Source: Candidatus Syntropharchaeum butanivorans | Lineage (GTDB): Archaea > Halobacteriota > Syntropharchaeia > Syntropharchaeales > Syntropharchaeaceae | Direction: 5' to 3' | NCBI GenBank assembly: GCA_001766825.1 | Contig: LYOR01000007.1 | Span: forward strand, 1 to 64,000 | Length of the DNA stretch: 64,000 nt | Part shown: positions 36,984-45,334 of the stretch, piece after piece | Position numbering within the stretch: the first letter of the stretch is position 1 | How the letters are laid out: every line of letters begins with the position of its first letter | Position numbers and translations under genes: made by a program | Notes under the pieces: model-generated | Told to the model about the DNA's origin: nothing | What the model saw: the letters and a program-made list of their open reading frames with translations, nothing else | Databases searched by the model: none

Positions 36984-38321
36984 TCAAACCTCCTCAAATG
37001 CTACTGCAGCATCTGCAATCCTTTTTACAGGGTCTCTAAACTCTGGAAGAATCTTTCTGATCTTGAAGATCTTTCCTGATGTCATCTCCGGTGGATACAT
37101 CATTGTACCGGCATCAAGACACATCGCAGCTGCGGCACAGGGGATTACAAAACCCTTCGAGCCCCGGGTTGCCGGATGTTCGGCAGAAAATGTACCTGGC
37201 TCGCCCCCTCCGTACGTGTTGTGGGTCAGATACTCATAGAGGGTTGATGTCCCGAGCGCTCGCCCGAGATCAACTCCTGGAAGCCCTGTCTGGGTCACAA
37301 GCAGATCATTGTAAAAGAGCATCGCAGAGGGTACTCCCTGCCCTGATCGCATCACACCCGCGTTGTGGATTGCTGCTGCCATGAGTCCTGCTGCAGCGTA
37401 TGCATTCCAGCGGGCGGCATCTCTCGTCCTGTAGAGCCTGAACCCAGATGGCATCTCCCGTTCAACCTCGATCACCCGATCTCGGAGTGCACGATCGATC
37501 ACGCCATCAATGATATCTGTAATCCTCCCTCCCTTTCCATGATCCCGCAGAAGCTCCCAGACCATGTTGTCCGCGTTCAGGCCCTGGTAAGCGAGGCCAA
37601 AGAGATGGTATCGCCGGTAGGGCCCCATCGCGGCACCGGACTCAAATGCTGCAGCATGCTCAAGAACCGATGCAAGGGCCGCCGCATCAAAGGTCCTGCG
37701 ATTTACGAGTGCCACGATGTGATTAACCATGATCCCCCTGTACGCATTACCCCCTCCCTCAACCTGGGTCGGGAATGATAAAAGGGCTGAGAGCGCGCCG
37801 TTTGGTGCAGTTGTCTGCGGATATCTGCCTAAGACCGCTGCCTTCACCATTTCTATGCCATCAAACGGACCGAGTCCGAATATCTCAGCAATTGCACGGG
37901 AAAGGGCGGTTGCAGGCTTTAGATAGACCTGGGATGAGTCTGTTGCTATCAGGAATGACCGTGACGGAATCTGGATCACCATCAACGAATCGAGGACTTC
38001 AACCCTTGTATCATCCCCCGGGCTGATTCTGAGCAGATCTCTCACCCTGTCTGCGATATCATTTATCCGGTCAAGAAGCGGTAGATCCATCTCCCTCCCA
38101 GGGATCTGGCACTCACACCCCACGTTCATCGTACCCCCCACCTCACCCGTTCTGAGTGCATTCTCAAGCTCTGAGATATCAACAAACGCTGTTCTTCTGA
38201 TTGACTGGAGTATTTCAAGGATTGCCTGATTTTTGTAGGGATTTAACGCCTCAAGTGGGATCTCCTCTCCTAAAACCTCACCCCGGTCATTGTAAATGGT
38301 TATAACGTCATCACCCTCCAT
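36984..38321 (-). CDS. acrB: Alkyl-coenzyme M reductase beta subunit (operon 1)
   Basis: This 445-residue McrB homologue starts with the typical acidic ITIYNDRGEVLGEEIPLEALNP. It has GLNADNMVWELL and the catalytic NTYGGGEPGTF, whose Tyr corresponds to beta-Tyr367. The next motif, TRHSKGF in methanogens, reads TRGSKGF, so the CoB-contacting His379 appears to be Gly. GAGGTGATCGT precedes the ATG. It heads the operon and is transcribed away from metV across a 180-bp A/T-rich region with its own TATA box, so the reductase and the MetVF-Hdr module may be co-regulated. Confidence 0.93.
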   Translation of the reverse strand: MEGDDVITIYNDRGEVLGEEIPLEALNPYKNQAILEILQSIRRTAFVDISELENALRTGEVGGTMNVGCECQIPGREMDLPLLDRINDIADRVRDLLRISPGDDTRVEVLDSLMVIQIPSRSFLIATDSSQVYLKPATALSRAIAEIFGLGPFDGIEMVKAAVLGRYPQTTAPNGALSALLSFPTQVEGGGNAYRGIMVNHIVALVNRRTFDAAALASVLEHAAAFESGAAMGPYRRYHLFGLAYQGLNADNMVWELLRDHGKGGRITDIIDGVIDRALRDRVIEVEREMPSGFRLYRTRDAARWNAYAAAGLMAAAIHNAGVMRSGQGVPSAMLFYNDLLVTQTGLPGVDLGRALGTSTLYEYLTHNTYGGGEPGTFSAEHPATRGSKGFVIPCAAAAMCLDAGTMMYPPEMTSGKIFKIRKILPEFRDPVKRIADAAVAFEEV

Positions 38322-38380
38322 ACGATCACCTCATGCTTTTCCTTATCCCCCTGCTCACACAAAATATTATCTTTTTTGTA

Positions 38381-38390
38381 ATTTATAAAT
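38381..38390 (-). promoter_or_regulatory. TATA box of reductase operon 1
   Basis: ATTTATAAAT, a near-palindromic A/T block, lies about 60 bases upstream of the beta-subunit ATG (minus strand). Transcription would begin near 38360, leaving a leader of roughly 40 bases with a GAGGTGAT ribosome site. Confidence 0.5.
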
Positions 38391-38418
38391 ATTTTTCGTG
38401 TATAATAAAAACGAATGA

Positions 38419-38426
38419 TTTAAATA
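38419..38426 (+). promoter_or_regulatory. TATA box of the metV-metF-hdrA-mvhD operon
   Basis: TTTAAATA lies directly before a GTG at 38427 that would otherwise extend metV. Transcription from this box would begin near 38450, so that GTG cannot be the start; the ATG at 38505, after GAGGAGATGCGAG, fits. Confidence 0.55.
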
Positions 38427-38504
38427 GTGCATGAATCGAACGATCTTAAGGGAAAGAGACATCGTTTAAGCTCTTATCAAGACCCTGTTGAGAGGAGATG
38501 CGAG

Positions 38505-39164
38505 ATGATAATCACCAAGGAGAAACCATTAGAGGAGATTTATGGCTACATTTCAGACTGCAAGAACGTCCTCTTTGTTGGGTGTGATGGGTGCACGCAG
38601 CCTCCAAGAGGTTTGAAAGAGGCGGAAACGCTCGCGAAGCTCGTTGAGATGAAGGCGAAGATGGAAGGAAAGGAGATCAGATGCAGATTCACGACCGTTG
38701 TAAAGCAGTGCTGCGAGACCTCGGTTGGGAACCTGAGAACCGAGATGGAGGGTTGTGATGCGATGGTCTCACTCGCATGTGGGGTCGGGGTCCAGATCAT
38801 GAACAAGGTCTATCCAGAGGTGTGTACGTACCCTGCCCAGGATACGAAGTTCATCGGTGCTGAGGAGATAAGACAGGGCCCGATGTATGAGATGTGTCTC
38901 GCATGTGGGGAGTGTATCCTCCATGAGACCGGAGGTATCTGCCCGGTAACAAGGTGTGCCAAAGGTCTTCTCAATGGCCCCTGTGGAGGTTGTGTTGATG
39001 GTAAGTGCGAACTCCCGATGGAGGTCAACGGTGAGCTTGTGAAGAACGATTGTGCATGGTATCTCATTTATCACAGACTTAAGGAGCTTGGCAGGCTTGA
39101 TCTGTTCAGAAAGTATAGACCGCCGAAGAAGAGATCACTCGCAATGAATCCAAGGAGGTTGTAG
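38505..39164 (+). CDS. metV: MetV-like cysteine-rich partner of methylene-tetrahydropterin reductase
   Basis: This 219-residue protein starts MIITKEKPLEEIYGY and has two Cys-rich parts: VGCDGCTQPP and KQCCETSV at the N-terminus, then CLACGECILHETGGICPVTRC and GPCGGCVDGKCE at the C-terminus. These match the MetV/MTHFR_C zinc- and iron-sulfur-binding proteins that associate with MetF in acetogens. The reading frame extends 26 codons further up, but a TATA box lies right there, so I moved the start to 38505. metF follows after two bases. It probably carries electrons or metal for the MetF reaction. Confidence 0.82.
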   Translation: MIITKEKPLEEIYGYISDCKNVLFVGCDGCTQPPRGLKEAETLAKLVEMKAKMEGKEIRCRFTTVVKQCCETSVGNLRTEMEGCDAMVSLACGVGVQIMNKVYPEVCTYPAQDTKFIGAEEIRQGPMYEMCLACGECILHETGGICPVTRCAKGLLNGPCGGCVDGKCELPMEVNGELVKNDCAWYLIYHRLKELGRLDLFRKYRPPKKRSLAMNPRRL

Positions 39165-39166
39165 GG

Positions 39167-40102
39167 ATGGGTGAGGCATTCTCAGAGCTTATGAAGAAGA
39201 TCAAAGCCGGTGAATTTGTATACACCGGGGAGCTTGAGCCACACAACCTGAGTACAGATATATCGGATGTTGTTGAATGGGCAAAGACATTGAAGTCAAT
39301 CGGGAAGATCGTAGCTGCAAATGTGACCGACAACCCCCAGAGCTTCAGTGCAATGACAAGCCTTGCTGCAAGCTTCATCATACAGCGGGATTCAGGGCTT
39401 GAGATGATCTATCAGCTCAGGACCGCGGATAAGAACAGGCTCGCGCTTGCATCAGATATCCTTGCAGCATCCGCGCTCGGGCTCAGGAACATACTCGCGC
39501 TGACAGGAGATCACACACACATGGGAAATACCCCGGACGCAAAGCCAGTCTTTGATCTTGACTCAGCCCAGCTCGTCGATCTCATCCACCACATGGTCTA
39601 CGAAGGGGTCGATCTTGCCGGAAATGAGGTTCAGGGTCCAAGGCCCCAGATAAACATCGGTGTTGCAGGGAACCCGAACCAGGAACCACTTGAGATCGAG
39701 GTGCTGAAGATGGAACGTAAGGTGGAGGTTGGCGCTGACTTCATCCAGACCCAGGTCGTCTTTGATCTGGATATCGCGCTCACCTACCTTGATGCAATCG
39801 AGCATCTCAACACACCGACCCTGATCGGCATCTTCCCACCCCGTTCCTACGGTCAGGCAGAGTTCTTTGACAAGTTTGTCTCAGGAGTTACAGTCCCTCC
39901 GGAGTTCCTTGAGGCATTCAAGAAGTTCAAGCAGATCTCTGATAAGGCCGAGCGCAAGAAGAAGATTGATGAATTCAACATCGAGTACTTCATCGATTTC
40001 ATAAAGGAGATAAAAAAGAAGAAGAACTGTGCCGGTTGTCATATCATGGCGGTTGGATACCCTGATGTGATTGCACCGATCATCGAGGGTGTTGAGAAGT
40101 GA
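39167..40102 (+). CDS. metF: Methylene-tetrahydropterin reductase, MetF type
   Basis: This 311-residue TIM barrel has the MetF landmarks: FVYTGELEPH near the start (catalytic Glu), VTDNPQSFSAMTSLAAS, LRNILALTGDHTHMG (the Asp contacting FAD), NIGVAGNPNQEPLEIEVLKMERKVEVGADFIQTQ, and GIFPPRS. It interconverts methylene- and methyl-H4F or H4MPT with FAD. In ANME-1 and Syntrophoarchaeum lineages a MetF is thought to replace the F420-dependent Mer. Its place between metV and hdrA-mvhD suggests that its electrons go to, or come from, an Hdr-type complex rather than NADH. The pterin used is inferred. Confidence 0.92.
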   Translation: MGEAFSELMKKIKAGEFVYTGELEPHNLSTDISDVVEWAKTLKSIGKIVAANVTDNPQSFSAMTSLAASFIIQRDSGLEMIYQLRTADKNRLALASDILAASALGLRNILALTGDHTHMGNTPDAKPVFDLDSAQLVDLIHHMVYEGVDLAGNEVQGPRPQINIGVAGNPNQEPLEIEVLKMERKVEVGADFIQTQVVFDLDIALTYLDAIEHLNTPTLIGIFPPRSYGQAEFFDKFVSGVTVPPEFLEAFKKFKQISDKAERKKKIDEFNIEYFIDFIKEIKKKKNCAGCHIMAVGYPDVIAPIIEGVEK

Positions 40103-40107
40103 TCTAA

Positions 40108-42720
40108 ATGACCGTCTGTGTAATCGGTGGTGGAATCTCGGGTATCATGGCTGCACTTGCCCTCAGCCGGAGGGGTACAGAGACGGTCCTGATCGAGAGT
40201 GGTGAGACCCTGGGCGGGCACATGGCAGAGATCGCAGACTGCATATCAGGGCTTGAGCCAAAGCTGATCGAGGTTGAGGCAGACCCACTCATCGAGGTGA
40301 TAACCGGCGTGACCGTTGAGAAGATCGATGGGAGCCGGGGCAACTTCACACTCACCCTCTCCGGTGGCAGAACGATAAACGCATCCTCGATCATCCTTGC
40401 AACCGGGTACACCCCGTTCGACCCATCGGTCTGGTCAAGGTACCACCTCGAGCACCCGAACGTCTACACGTCCCTGGAGTTTGAGCGTGTCATCTCACTC
40501 TCAAGCCCAACCGGTGGCAGGCTCCCGGATGGTATCCGGCGGATCGGGTTCATCCAGTGCATCGGCTCCCGGGACCCGAGGGCAAATCCGTTATGCTCAT
40601 CTGTATGCTGTATGTACACAGCCAACGAGATAAAGACGCTCAAGGCACGAAACCCTGATGTTGAGGTTTATGTCTTCTTCATGGACATCAGGGTCGCTGG
40701 CCGTGATGAGCGGACGATCGATAAGCTCAAGCGTGAGGGTGTCACATACATCAGATCCAGGGTCCCGGAGGTAATCACAGACGACGGTAAGCTCACCGTC
40801 AGGTATGAGGATACAGGTGCCGGTGAGCTCAAATCGCTTGATCTTGATGCCGTCGTTCTTGCCATCGGCCTTCTCCCCTCAGGCTCAACCCGGAAGCTGG
40901 CAGAGCTTGCAGGCCTTGAGCTCACCGAGGAGGGGTACATCAAGGTCAGTGACGGTGTCAGGACATCTGTTGATGGGATCTATGCCTGCGGTTGTGTGGC
41001 AGCACCGGTGAGAATCTCAGATGCGGTCGTACAGGCAGAGGCCGCAGCATCACTTGCATCAGAGGATGGCAGCCCCCCACCCGAGATGCCCGAGCTGATC
41101 GAGCCGGAGGGAGAGCCCGCGATCGGCCTCATCATCTTCACCGATAACGGGACGCTTGGCTCATACATCGACCTTGAGAAGGTCAGGGAGGCGGCTCTCG
41201 CGATCGATGGTGTCATCCAGGTAAAGGAGGTGCCATCCCTAAGTGGGCTTGAGGCAGAGATCGCATCGCTTGTGAAGGATGGCTCAAACCGGATCGTGGT
41301 TGCAGGGCTATCACACCGCAAGCACGAGGAGATGGTGAGGGATGTGGTTGAGCGGGCAGGGCTCAACCGGTACCTGGTTGAGATCGCAAACATCCGTGAG
41401 CATGCTGCATGGGTACATCCCCCGGATGAGGCAACCCGGAAATCGATCGATCTCATCCGGATGGCGATCGCAAAGGTCCGTGAGGTCTCACCGCTCAAGG
41501 TCGAGCTCCTCCCTGTGACCCGGAGGGCGCTTGTGATCGGCGGGGGTGTGGCCGGGATGCGTGCCTCGCTTGAGATCGCATCACATGGCATCGGGGTCTA
41601 CCTCATCGAGCGAGAGGAGAAGCTCGGAGGTATGCTGGGTGAGTCAAACGAGATCGTCGCAGATCTGATCAAGCAGGTTGAGTCAAACGAGCTGATCCAG
41701 GTCATGACCGGGGCAGAGATTGACCGGATAGAGGGGTACATCGGGAACTTCTCATGCACGATCCGGGATGAGAAGCTCGAGGCAGGTGCGATTGTGATTG
41801 CGACCGGGGCTAAGCGCTTTGAACCGGCCGGCCTCTACAGCTACGGGGATGATCCAAAGGTGATAACCCAGGCAGAGCTCACCCGGAGGCTTGAGACCGG
41901 GATTGATGCCGGGACCGTCGCGATGATCCAGTGCGTTGGCTCGAGGGATGGTGAGCGGGGATGCTCCAGGGTATGCTGCATCGAGGCTGTATCAAACGCG
42001 CTTGCGATCAAGGAGAAGAACCCTGATACCGAGGTCTTCATCCTCCACAAGGACATAAGGACCTATGGCATCTATGAGAAGCTGTACAGGGATGCAAGGA
42101 GCAAAGGCGTCATATTCCTGAGGTTCGACGAGGATAAACCGCCTAAGTATGAGAACGGGATTGTCACGGTCTTTGATACACTCCTCGGTGATGAGATCCA
42201 GATCAGGCCAGATCTTCTCGTCTTGAGTACCGGGTTGGATCCAGGACCTGTATCAAGGAATCTTGCGAAGGTCTTCAGCTTCAGGTTCAGGCTCGATGAT
42301 GAAGGGTACGTCTTAACATGCGCAAACCAACCCGAGATTGGACTTTATCCACTTGACACAGTAATAGACGGGGTATATGTCTGTGGAAACGCCAGGCAAC
42401 CTGCCCTTATAGAAACAGCCCTGGTAGAAGCGATTGGCGCAGCCGGCCGTGTCCTTCAGGTGCTTGGATCAGAGAGGATCAGGGGCAGGGGTGAGGTTGC
42501 AAAGGTCACCCAGACAGCCTGTATCGCGTGTGAGACCTGTGTCGATCTCTGTCCTTATAAGGCTGTAAGGATGGTTTATGATCGTGCAGAGGTCATACCG
42601 GGCCTCTGTCGTGGCTGTGGAATCTGTGCATCCGAGTGTCCTGCAAAGGCGATCCAGGTTGGAGGTTTCTCTGACAGAGAGATTATTGCACAGCTTGAGG
42701 AGATGCTGGGGGTGGTCTGA
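40108..42720 (+). CDS. hdrA: Tandem HdrA-like flavoprotein linked to MetF
   Basis: This 870-residue protein is a head-to-tail pair of HdrA FAD modules. The first GGGISG fold is at the N-terminus, with IQCIGSRDPR and SSVCCMYTANE. The second starts at RRALVIGGGVAGMRAS (about 472), with IQCVGSRDGERGCSRVCC. Two [4Fe-4S] motifs end the protein: CIACETCVDLC and CRGCGICASEC. The linker between the modules aligns with the N-terminal cluster domain of HdrA but has lost its cysteines: VFVCSCG is IIFTDNG, and later Cys positions are Ser, Leu, Val and Ala. The protein is thus likely FAD-bearing but short of one cluster. MvhD follows at once; HdrB and HdrC are not nearby. Confidence 0.9.
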   Translation: MTVCVIGGGISGIMAALALSRRGTETVLIESGETLGGHMAEIADCISGLEPKLIEVEADPLIEVITGVTVEKIDGSRGNFTLTLSGGRTINASSIILATGYTPFDPSVWSRYHLEHPNVYTSLEFERVISLSSPTGGRLPDGIRRIGFIQCIGSRDPRANPLCSSVCCMYTANEIKTLKARNPDVEVYVFFMDIRVAGRDERTIDKLKREGVTYIRSRVPEVITDDGKLTVRYEDTGAGELKSLDLDAVVLAIGLLPSGSTRKLAELAGLELTEEGYIKVSDGVRTSVDGIYACGCVAAPVRISDAVVQAEAAASLASEDGSPPPEMPELIEPEGEPAIGLIIFTDNGTLGSYIDLEKVREAALAIDGVIQVKEVPSLSGLEAEIASLVKDGSNRIVVAGLSHRKHEEMVRDVVERAGLNRYLVEIANIREHAAWVHPPDEATRKSIDLIRMAIAKVREVSPLKVELLPVTRRALVIGGGVAGMRASLEIASHGIGVYLIEREEKLGGMLGESNEIVADLIKQVESNELIQVMTGAEIDRIEGYIGNFSCTIRDEKLEAGAIVIATGAKRFEPAGLYSYGDDPKVITQAELTRRLETGIDAGTVAMIQCVGSRDGERGCSRVCCIEAVSNALAIKEKNPDTEVFILHKDIRTYGIYEKLYRDARSKGVIFLRFDEDKPPKYENGIVTVFDTLLGDEIQIRPDLLVLSTGLDPGPVSRNLAKVFSFRFRLDDEGYVLTCANQPEIGLYPLDTVIDGVYVCGNARQPALIETALVEAIGAAGRVLQVLGSERIRGRGEVAKVTQTACIACETCVDLCPYKAVRMVYDRAEVIPGLCRGCGICASECPAKAIQVGGFSDREIIAQLEEMLGVV

Positions 42721-43128
42721 TTGGTATTTGAACCAAAAATAGTCGGGTTTTGCTGTAGTTCATGCTCCTATGCAGCAGCAGATCTCGCAGGAAAAGACAG
42801 GGTGGGTTATCCATCGAACATCCGTATAATCAGGCTCCCCTGCGGTGGCAAAGTAGATGTGATGCATATCCTGAGGGCATTTGAGATGGGGGCGGATGGA
42901 GTGTTTGTTGCAGCATGTAAGGATGGGAGGTGCTCGTATCTTGACGGGAACACCCACGCGAAGCGACGGGTGAATACACTGAAGGACCATCTCAGGGTGA
43001 TCGGGCTCGGGGAATCCCGGCTTGAGATTTTTCAGGTCGAAGCTGCAGGAGTGAGCTTTGCACGGTTTGTTGAGGAGTTTACAGCAAAGATAAAAGAACT
43101 TGGAGAGAATCCACTCAAAGGGAGGTGA
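42721..43128 (+). CDS. mvhD: MvhD-like hydrogenase/Hdr delta subunit
   Basis: This 135-residue protein has the MvhD [2Fe-2S] pattern: IVGFCCSSCSYAAADLAG, RLPCGGKVD, and FVAACKDGRCSYLDGN. MvhD passes electrons between HdrA and a partner enzyme such as a hydrogenase, formate dehydrogenase or, in acetogens, the MetVF-Hdr complex. It starts with TTG directly after the HdrA stop and closes the metV-metF-hdrA-mvhD operon. Its stop overlaps the convergent winged-helix gene by 14 bp. Confidence 0.92.
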   Translation: MVFEPKIVGFCCSSCSYAAADLAGKDRVGYPSNIRIIRLPCGGKVDVMHILRAFEMGADGVFVAACKDGRCSYLDGNTHAKRRVNTLKDHLRVIGLGESRLEIFQVEAAGVSFARFVEEFTAKIKELGENPLKGR

Positions 43129-43813
43129 GTGAGAGGAAGGGAGGTGATGTGAATATCGGTGGTGAGGATAACCTTAGCTGGTTTCTCACCTCAACTCGCT
43201 CATTTTTTATGTACTCCCTTGCAGGTCTGGCGATCTCCGGGGGATACCTGCCGATCAGAAGCACCTCCTCGAATATCTCCTCAATGAAACCTATCCTTCT
43301 GTAGTATTCAAGAAATCCCTCAAGAAAAGGGCGTACATCAAGATCAAGATCTGCATAGAACCCCACAGGAAGAAGGCGTGATCCGCTGCGGATTTTTCCA
43401 ACATGTACTGCCCTGACCCTCCTGATGTACCCCTTCTGAATGTCTGCTATGAGCAGATCGTCAAACTCCTCCGCAGAGAAGCCCAGGTCAAGCATTGCCC
43501 TTTTTAGCATATCCTCTCTGAGCGGCGAGTAGAGTGAAAGTGCACCCCTTAAAGCAAGCTCAATAGATCGCTCCCCTCTCAGATCACTGTATATTGAGAT
43601 GAGCTTCGGGGCAATCTCATCAAAGGCAGGAGTTCTGAAGAATCTATTCCCAAACACCTTAAGAAGCCCCTTCTCTATCATGAGATTCAGCGTCTCATCA
43701 ACCTCCTCCGGGCTTAACCTGGTTGAGTCGATCACCTCCTCACGTGTAAATCCCCCTTTCTGGCTATCATGGATGTAGATCACAACCTCAACAAGCACCG
43801 GGAGGTGGGACAT
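43115..43813 (-). CDS. Winged-helix-like protein of unknown function
   Basis: I do not recognise the family of this 232-residue protein. The first ~65 residues look like a winged helix: FTREEVIDSTRLSPEEVDETLNLMIEKGLLKVFGNRFF. The middle is helical (AMLDLGFSAEEFDDLL), and the end carries EEILLIGRYPPEIARPAREYI-like sequence and a Pro/Ser tail. It faces the Mg-chelatase-like pair across a 54-bp promoter region and ends inside mvhD. A role as regulator of one of these operons is a guess from position. The tail overlapping mvhD may not be functional. Confidence 0.6.
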   Translation of the reverse strand: MSHLPVLVEVVIYIHDSQKGGFTREEVIDSTRLSPEEVDETLNLMIEKGLLKVFGNRFFRTPAFDEIAPKLISIYSDLRGERSIELALRGALSLYSPLREDMLKRAMLDLGFSAEEFDDLLIADIQKGYIRRVRAVHVGKIRSGSRLLPVGFYADLDLDVRPFLEGFLEYYRRIGFIEEIFEEVLLIGRYPPEIARPAREYIKNERVEVRNQLRLSSPPIFTSPPFLSLTSL

Positions 43814-43867
43814 TAATTATATATCTGCCGGAAAGAAGTATATCATGCTTTCTATCAGGGTACGATC

Positions 43868-45334
43868 ATGGAGCCTGACCTATCCTCATATAACCTGTCC
43901 TCATATAAGCCAGTGCCTGTGAAATATCAGCTGAGAAACGCGATCCTGAGCTGTATTCAGAGTGGAGTGGATCCCCTGGGTGATATACAGGGGCGGGGTG
44001 AGGCAAAGGCCGACCTGCTTAGAGCACTTCTCTCAGGCGCAAATCCATTTCTCATCTCACGTGAGGGTACGGGTAAGACACGGCTTGCAAACTCAATAGC
44101 AAAACTCCTTCCACCTGTACCATCGATAAAAGGGTGCCCATACCACGACGATCCATTCTGGCCAAAAGAGTGGCTCTGTCCGAGATGCAGGGGGGTTGAG
44201 GATCCGATCAATGAATTCGGGGTTGAGATAATCGATGGAATGGATCGCTTCTCGCGGATACAGGGCAATGAGTATACAAACTACGCGAAGATTCTGGGGC
44301 TCAAGGATATCGAGGCGATAAGAGACGGGATAAGCCCCACCGACCCGAGATCTTTCACAGGAACCGGTGTATTTCGCGGCAACAGGGGAATCGTCTTTGT
44401 GGATGAACTACCATCGATCCCCACAAATGTTCAGGTCCTGTTCCACCCAATTCTGGAGGAGGGCATCGTAGTCCTTGACGAATACAACCTGCACCATCCG
44501 GTAGACATCATCCTAATCGCAACAGGAAATCCTGAGGGTTTCGCACATGTTAACCGGGTGCCAAGGCCCCTGCTTGATCGGTTAGAGATGATCCACCTCG
44601 GGATGCCTGACGAGGATGTTGAGCGATTGATCGTCATACGTGAACGTTTTGAGCCGAAAGAGGATTATTTCAGGAGGGAAGAGACGAGGCATAATCATCC
44701 AGATATGAATATAACCAGTGAGTTTTCCAGAAATAGGATTGCTGTCCCATGGTGGGTTCTGGACCTTATTGTGAAGACCGTGGGATACACAAGAACCTGC
44801 AAGAATTTTGAGAGCGGTGCATCGATCCGGGGTGGAATAAAAGCGCTGGATCATGCGATATCATCCGCTGAGATGCGGGGTGCCAGGGTTGTAAGACTTG
44901 CTGATGCGACGAAAGGTCTAAAGCTTGCACTTCGAGGGAGAACAACAATCATACCTGACCTTATAGGGTTTGAGGAGGATGAGGGTGTCATTTTCAAGAG
45001 GATCGATCGCGTTATTGAGGATCTTGTACGGTTTGCACTCACAAGGATCGCTGATGAGACACTCAATCACCTTGCAATCGATCCGATGACTCTAAAAGAG
45101 GCTGTGATCAATGGAGACCCTGGGGTAAGGCTCTCAAAGAGGGTAAAAGAGATGGGTGAAGGAGTCGGAGAGGTTGATCCTGGATCCAGCGAGTGGAAGT
45201 ATGCTTTAATAGAGTTTCTCGCGAATATTCTCGCTTTAAAGGGAGTTTTAAGCGAAAATGAAGTATCTAAGAGGTTTTTCGTGCCTCAGGTGTTTGTAGA
45301 TGAGAGGAGACGAGGGCTTAAGGGCTATAAGTAA
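43868..45334 (+). CDS. Mg-chelatase-like AAA ATPase (ChlI/BchI type)
   Basis: This 488-residue AAA protein has Walker A SREGTGKTRLANS (about 60-72), Walker B GIVFVDELP, and sensor IIATGNPEGF. Between Walker A and B lies a Cys pair region (KGCPYHDDPFWPKEWLCPRC), an insert seen in archaeal ChlI-like proteins. It looks like the motor subunit of a metal chelatase or of a MoxR-like remodelling pair. Its VWA partner overlaps it by 35 bp. With NikR and two F430-dependent reductases next door, a role in nickel or F430 metabolism is tempting but not shown; known F430 synthesis uses CfbA without an AAA motor, so cobalt insertion or enzyme activation are alternatives. Confidence 0.82.
   Translation: MEPDLSSYNLSSYKPVPVKYQLRNAILSCIQSGVDPLGDIQGRGEAKADLLRALLSGANPFLISREGTGKTRLANSIAKLLPPVPSIKGCPYHDDPFWPKEWLCPRCRGVEDPINEFGVEIIDGMDRFSRIQGNEYTNYAKILGLKDIEAIRDGISPTDPRSFTGTGVFRGNRGIVFVDELPSIPTNVQVLFHPILEEGIVVLDEYNLHHPVDIILIATGNPEGFAHVNRVPRPLLDRLEMIHLGMPDEDVERLIVIRERFEPKEDYFRREETRHNHPDMNITSEFSRNRIAVPWWVLDLIVKTVGYTRTCKNFESGASIRGGIKALDHAISSAEMRGARVVRLADATKGLKLALRGRTTIIPDLIGFEEDEGVIFKRIDRVIEDLVRFALTRIADETLNHLAIDPMTLKEAVINGDPGVRLSKRVKEMGEGVGEVDPGSSEWKYALIEFLANILALKGVLSENEVSKRFFVPQVFVDERRRGLKGYK

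Noticed and set aside
34534..38321. Calling operon 1 a canonical methane-forming/oxidising MCR
   Set aside because: Loss of Tyr333, Tyr444 and Cys452 equivalents, gene order B-A-G and missing mcrC/mcrD all argue for an alkyl-CoM reductase.
38427..38504. N-terminal extension of MetV from GTG 38427
   Set aside because: The TTTAAATA promoter element is directly before it, so the GTG would precede the transcript start; the ATG at 38505 has a good ribosome site.
40980..41591. Long open frame (203 codons) antisense to the MetF-linked hdrA
   Set aside because: It is Ser/Arg-rich, has no ribosome site and lies opposite a gene with strong motifs; it is a codon-bias shadow.
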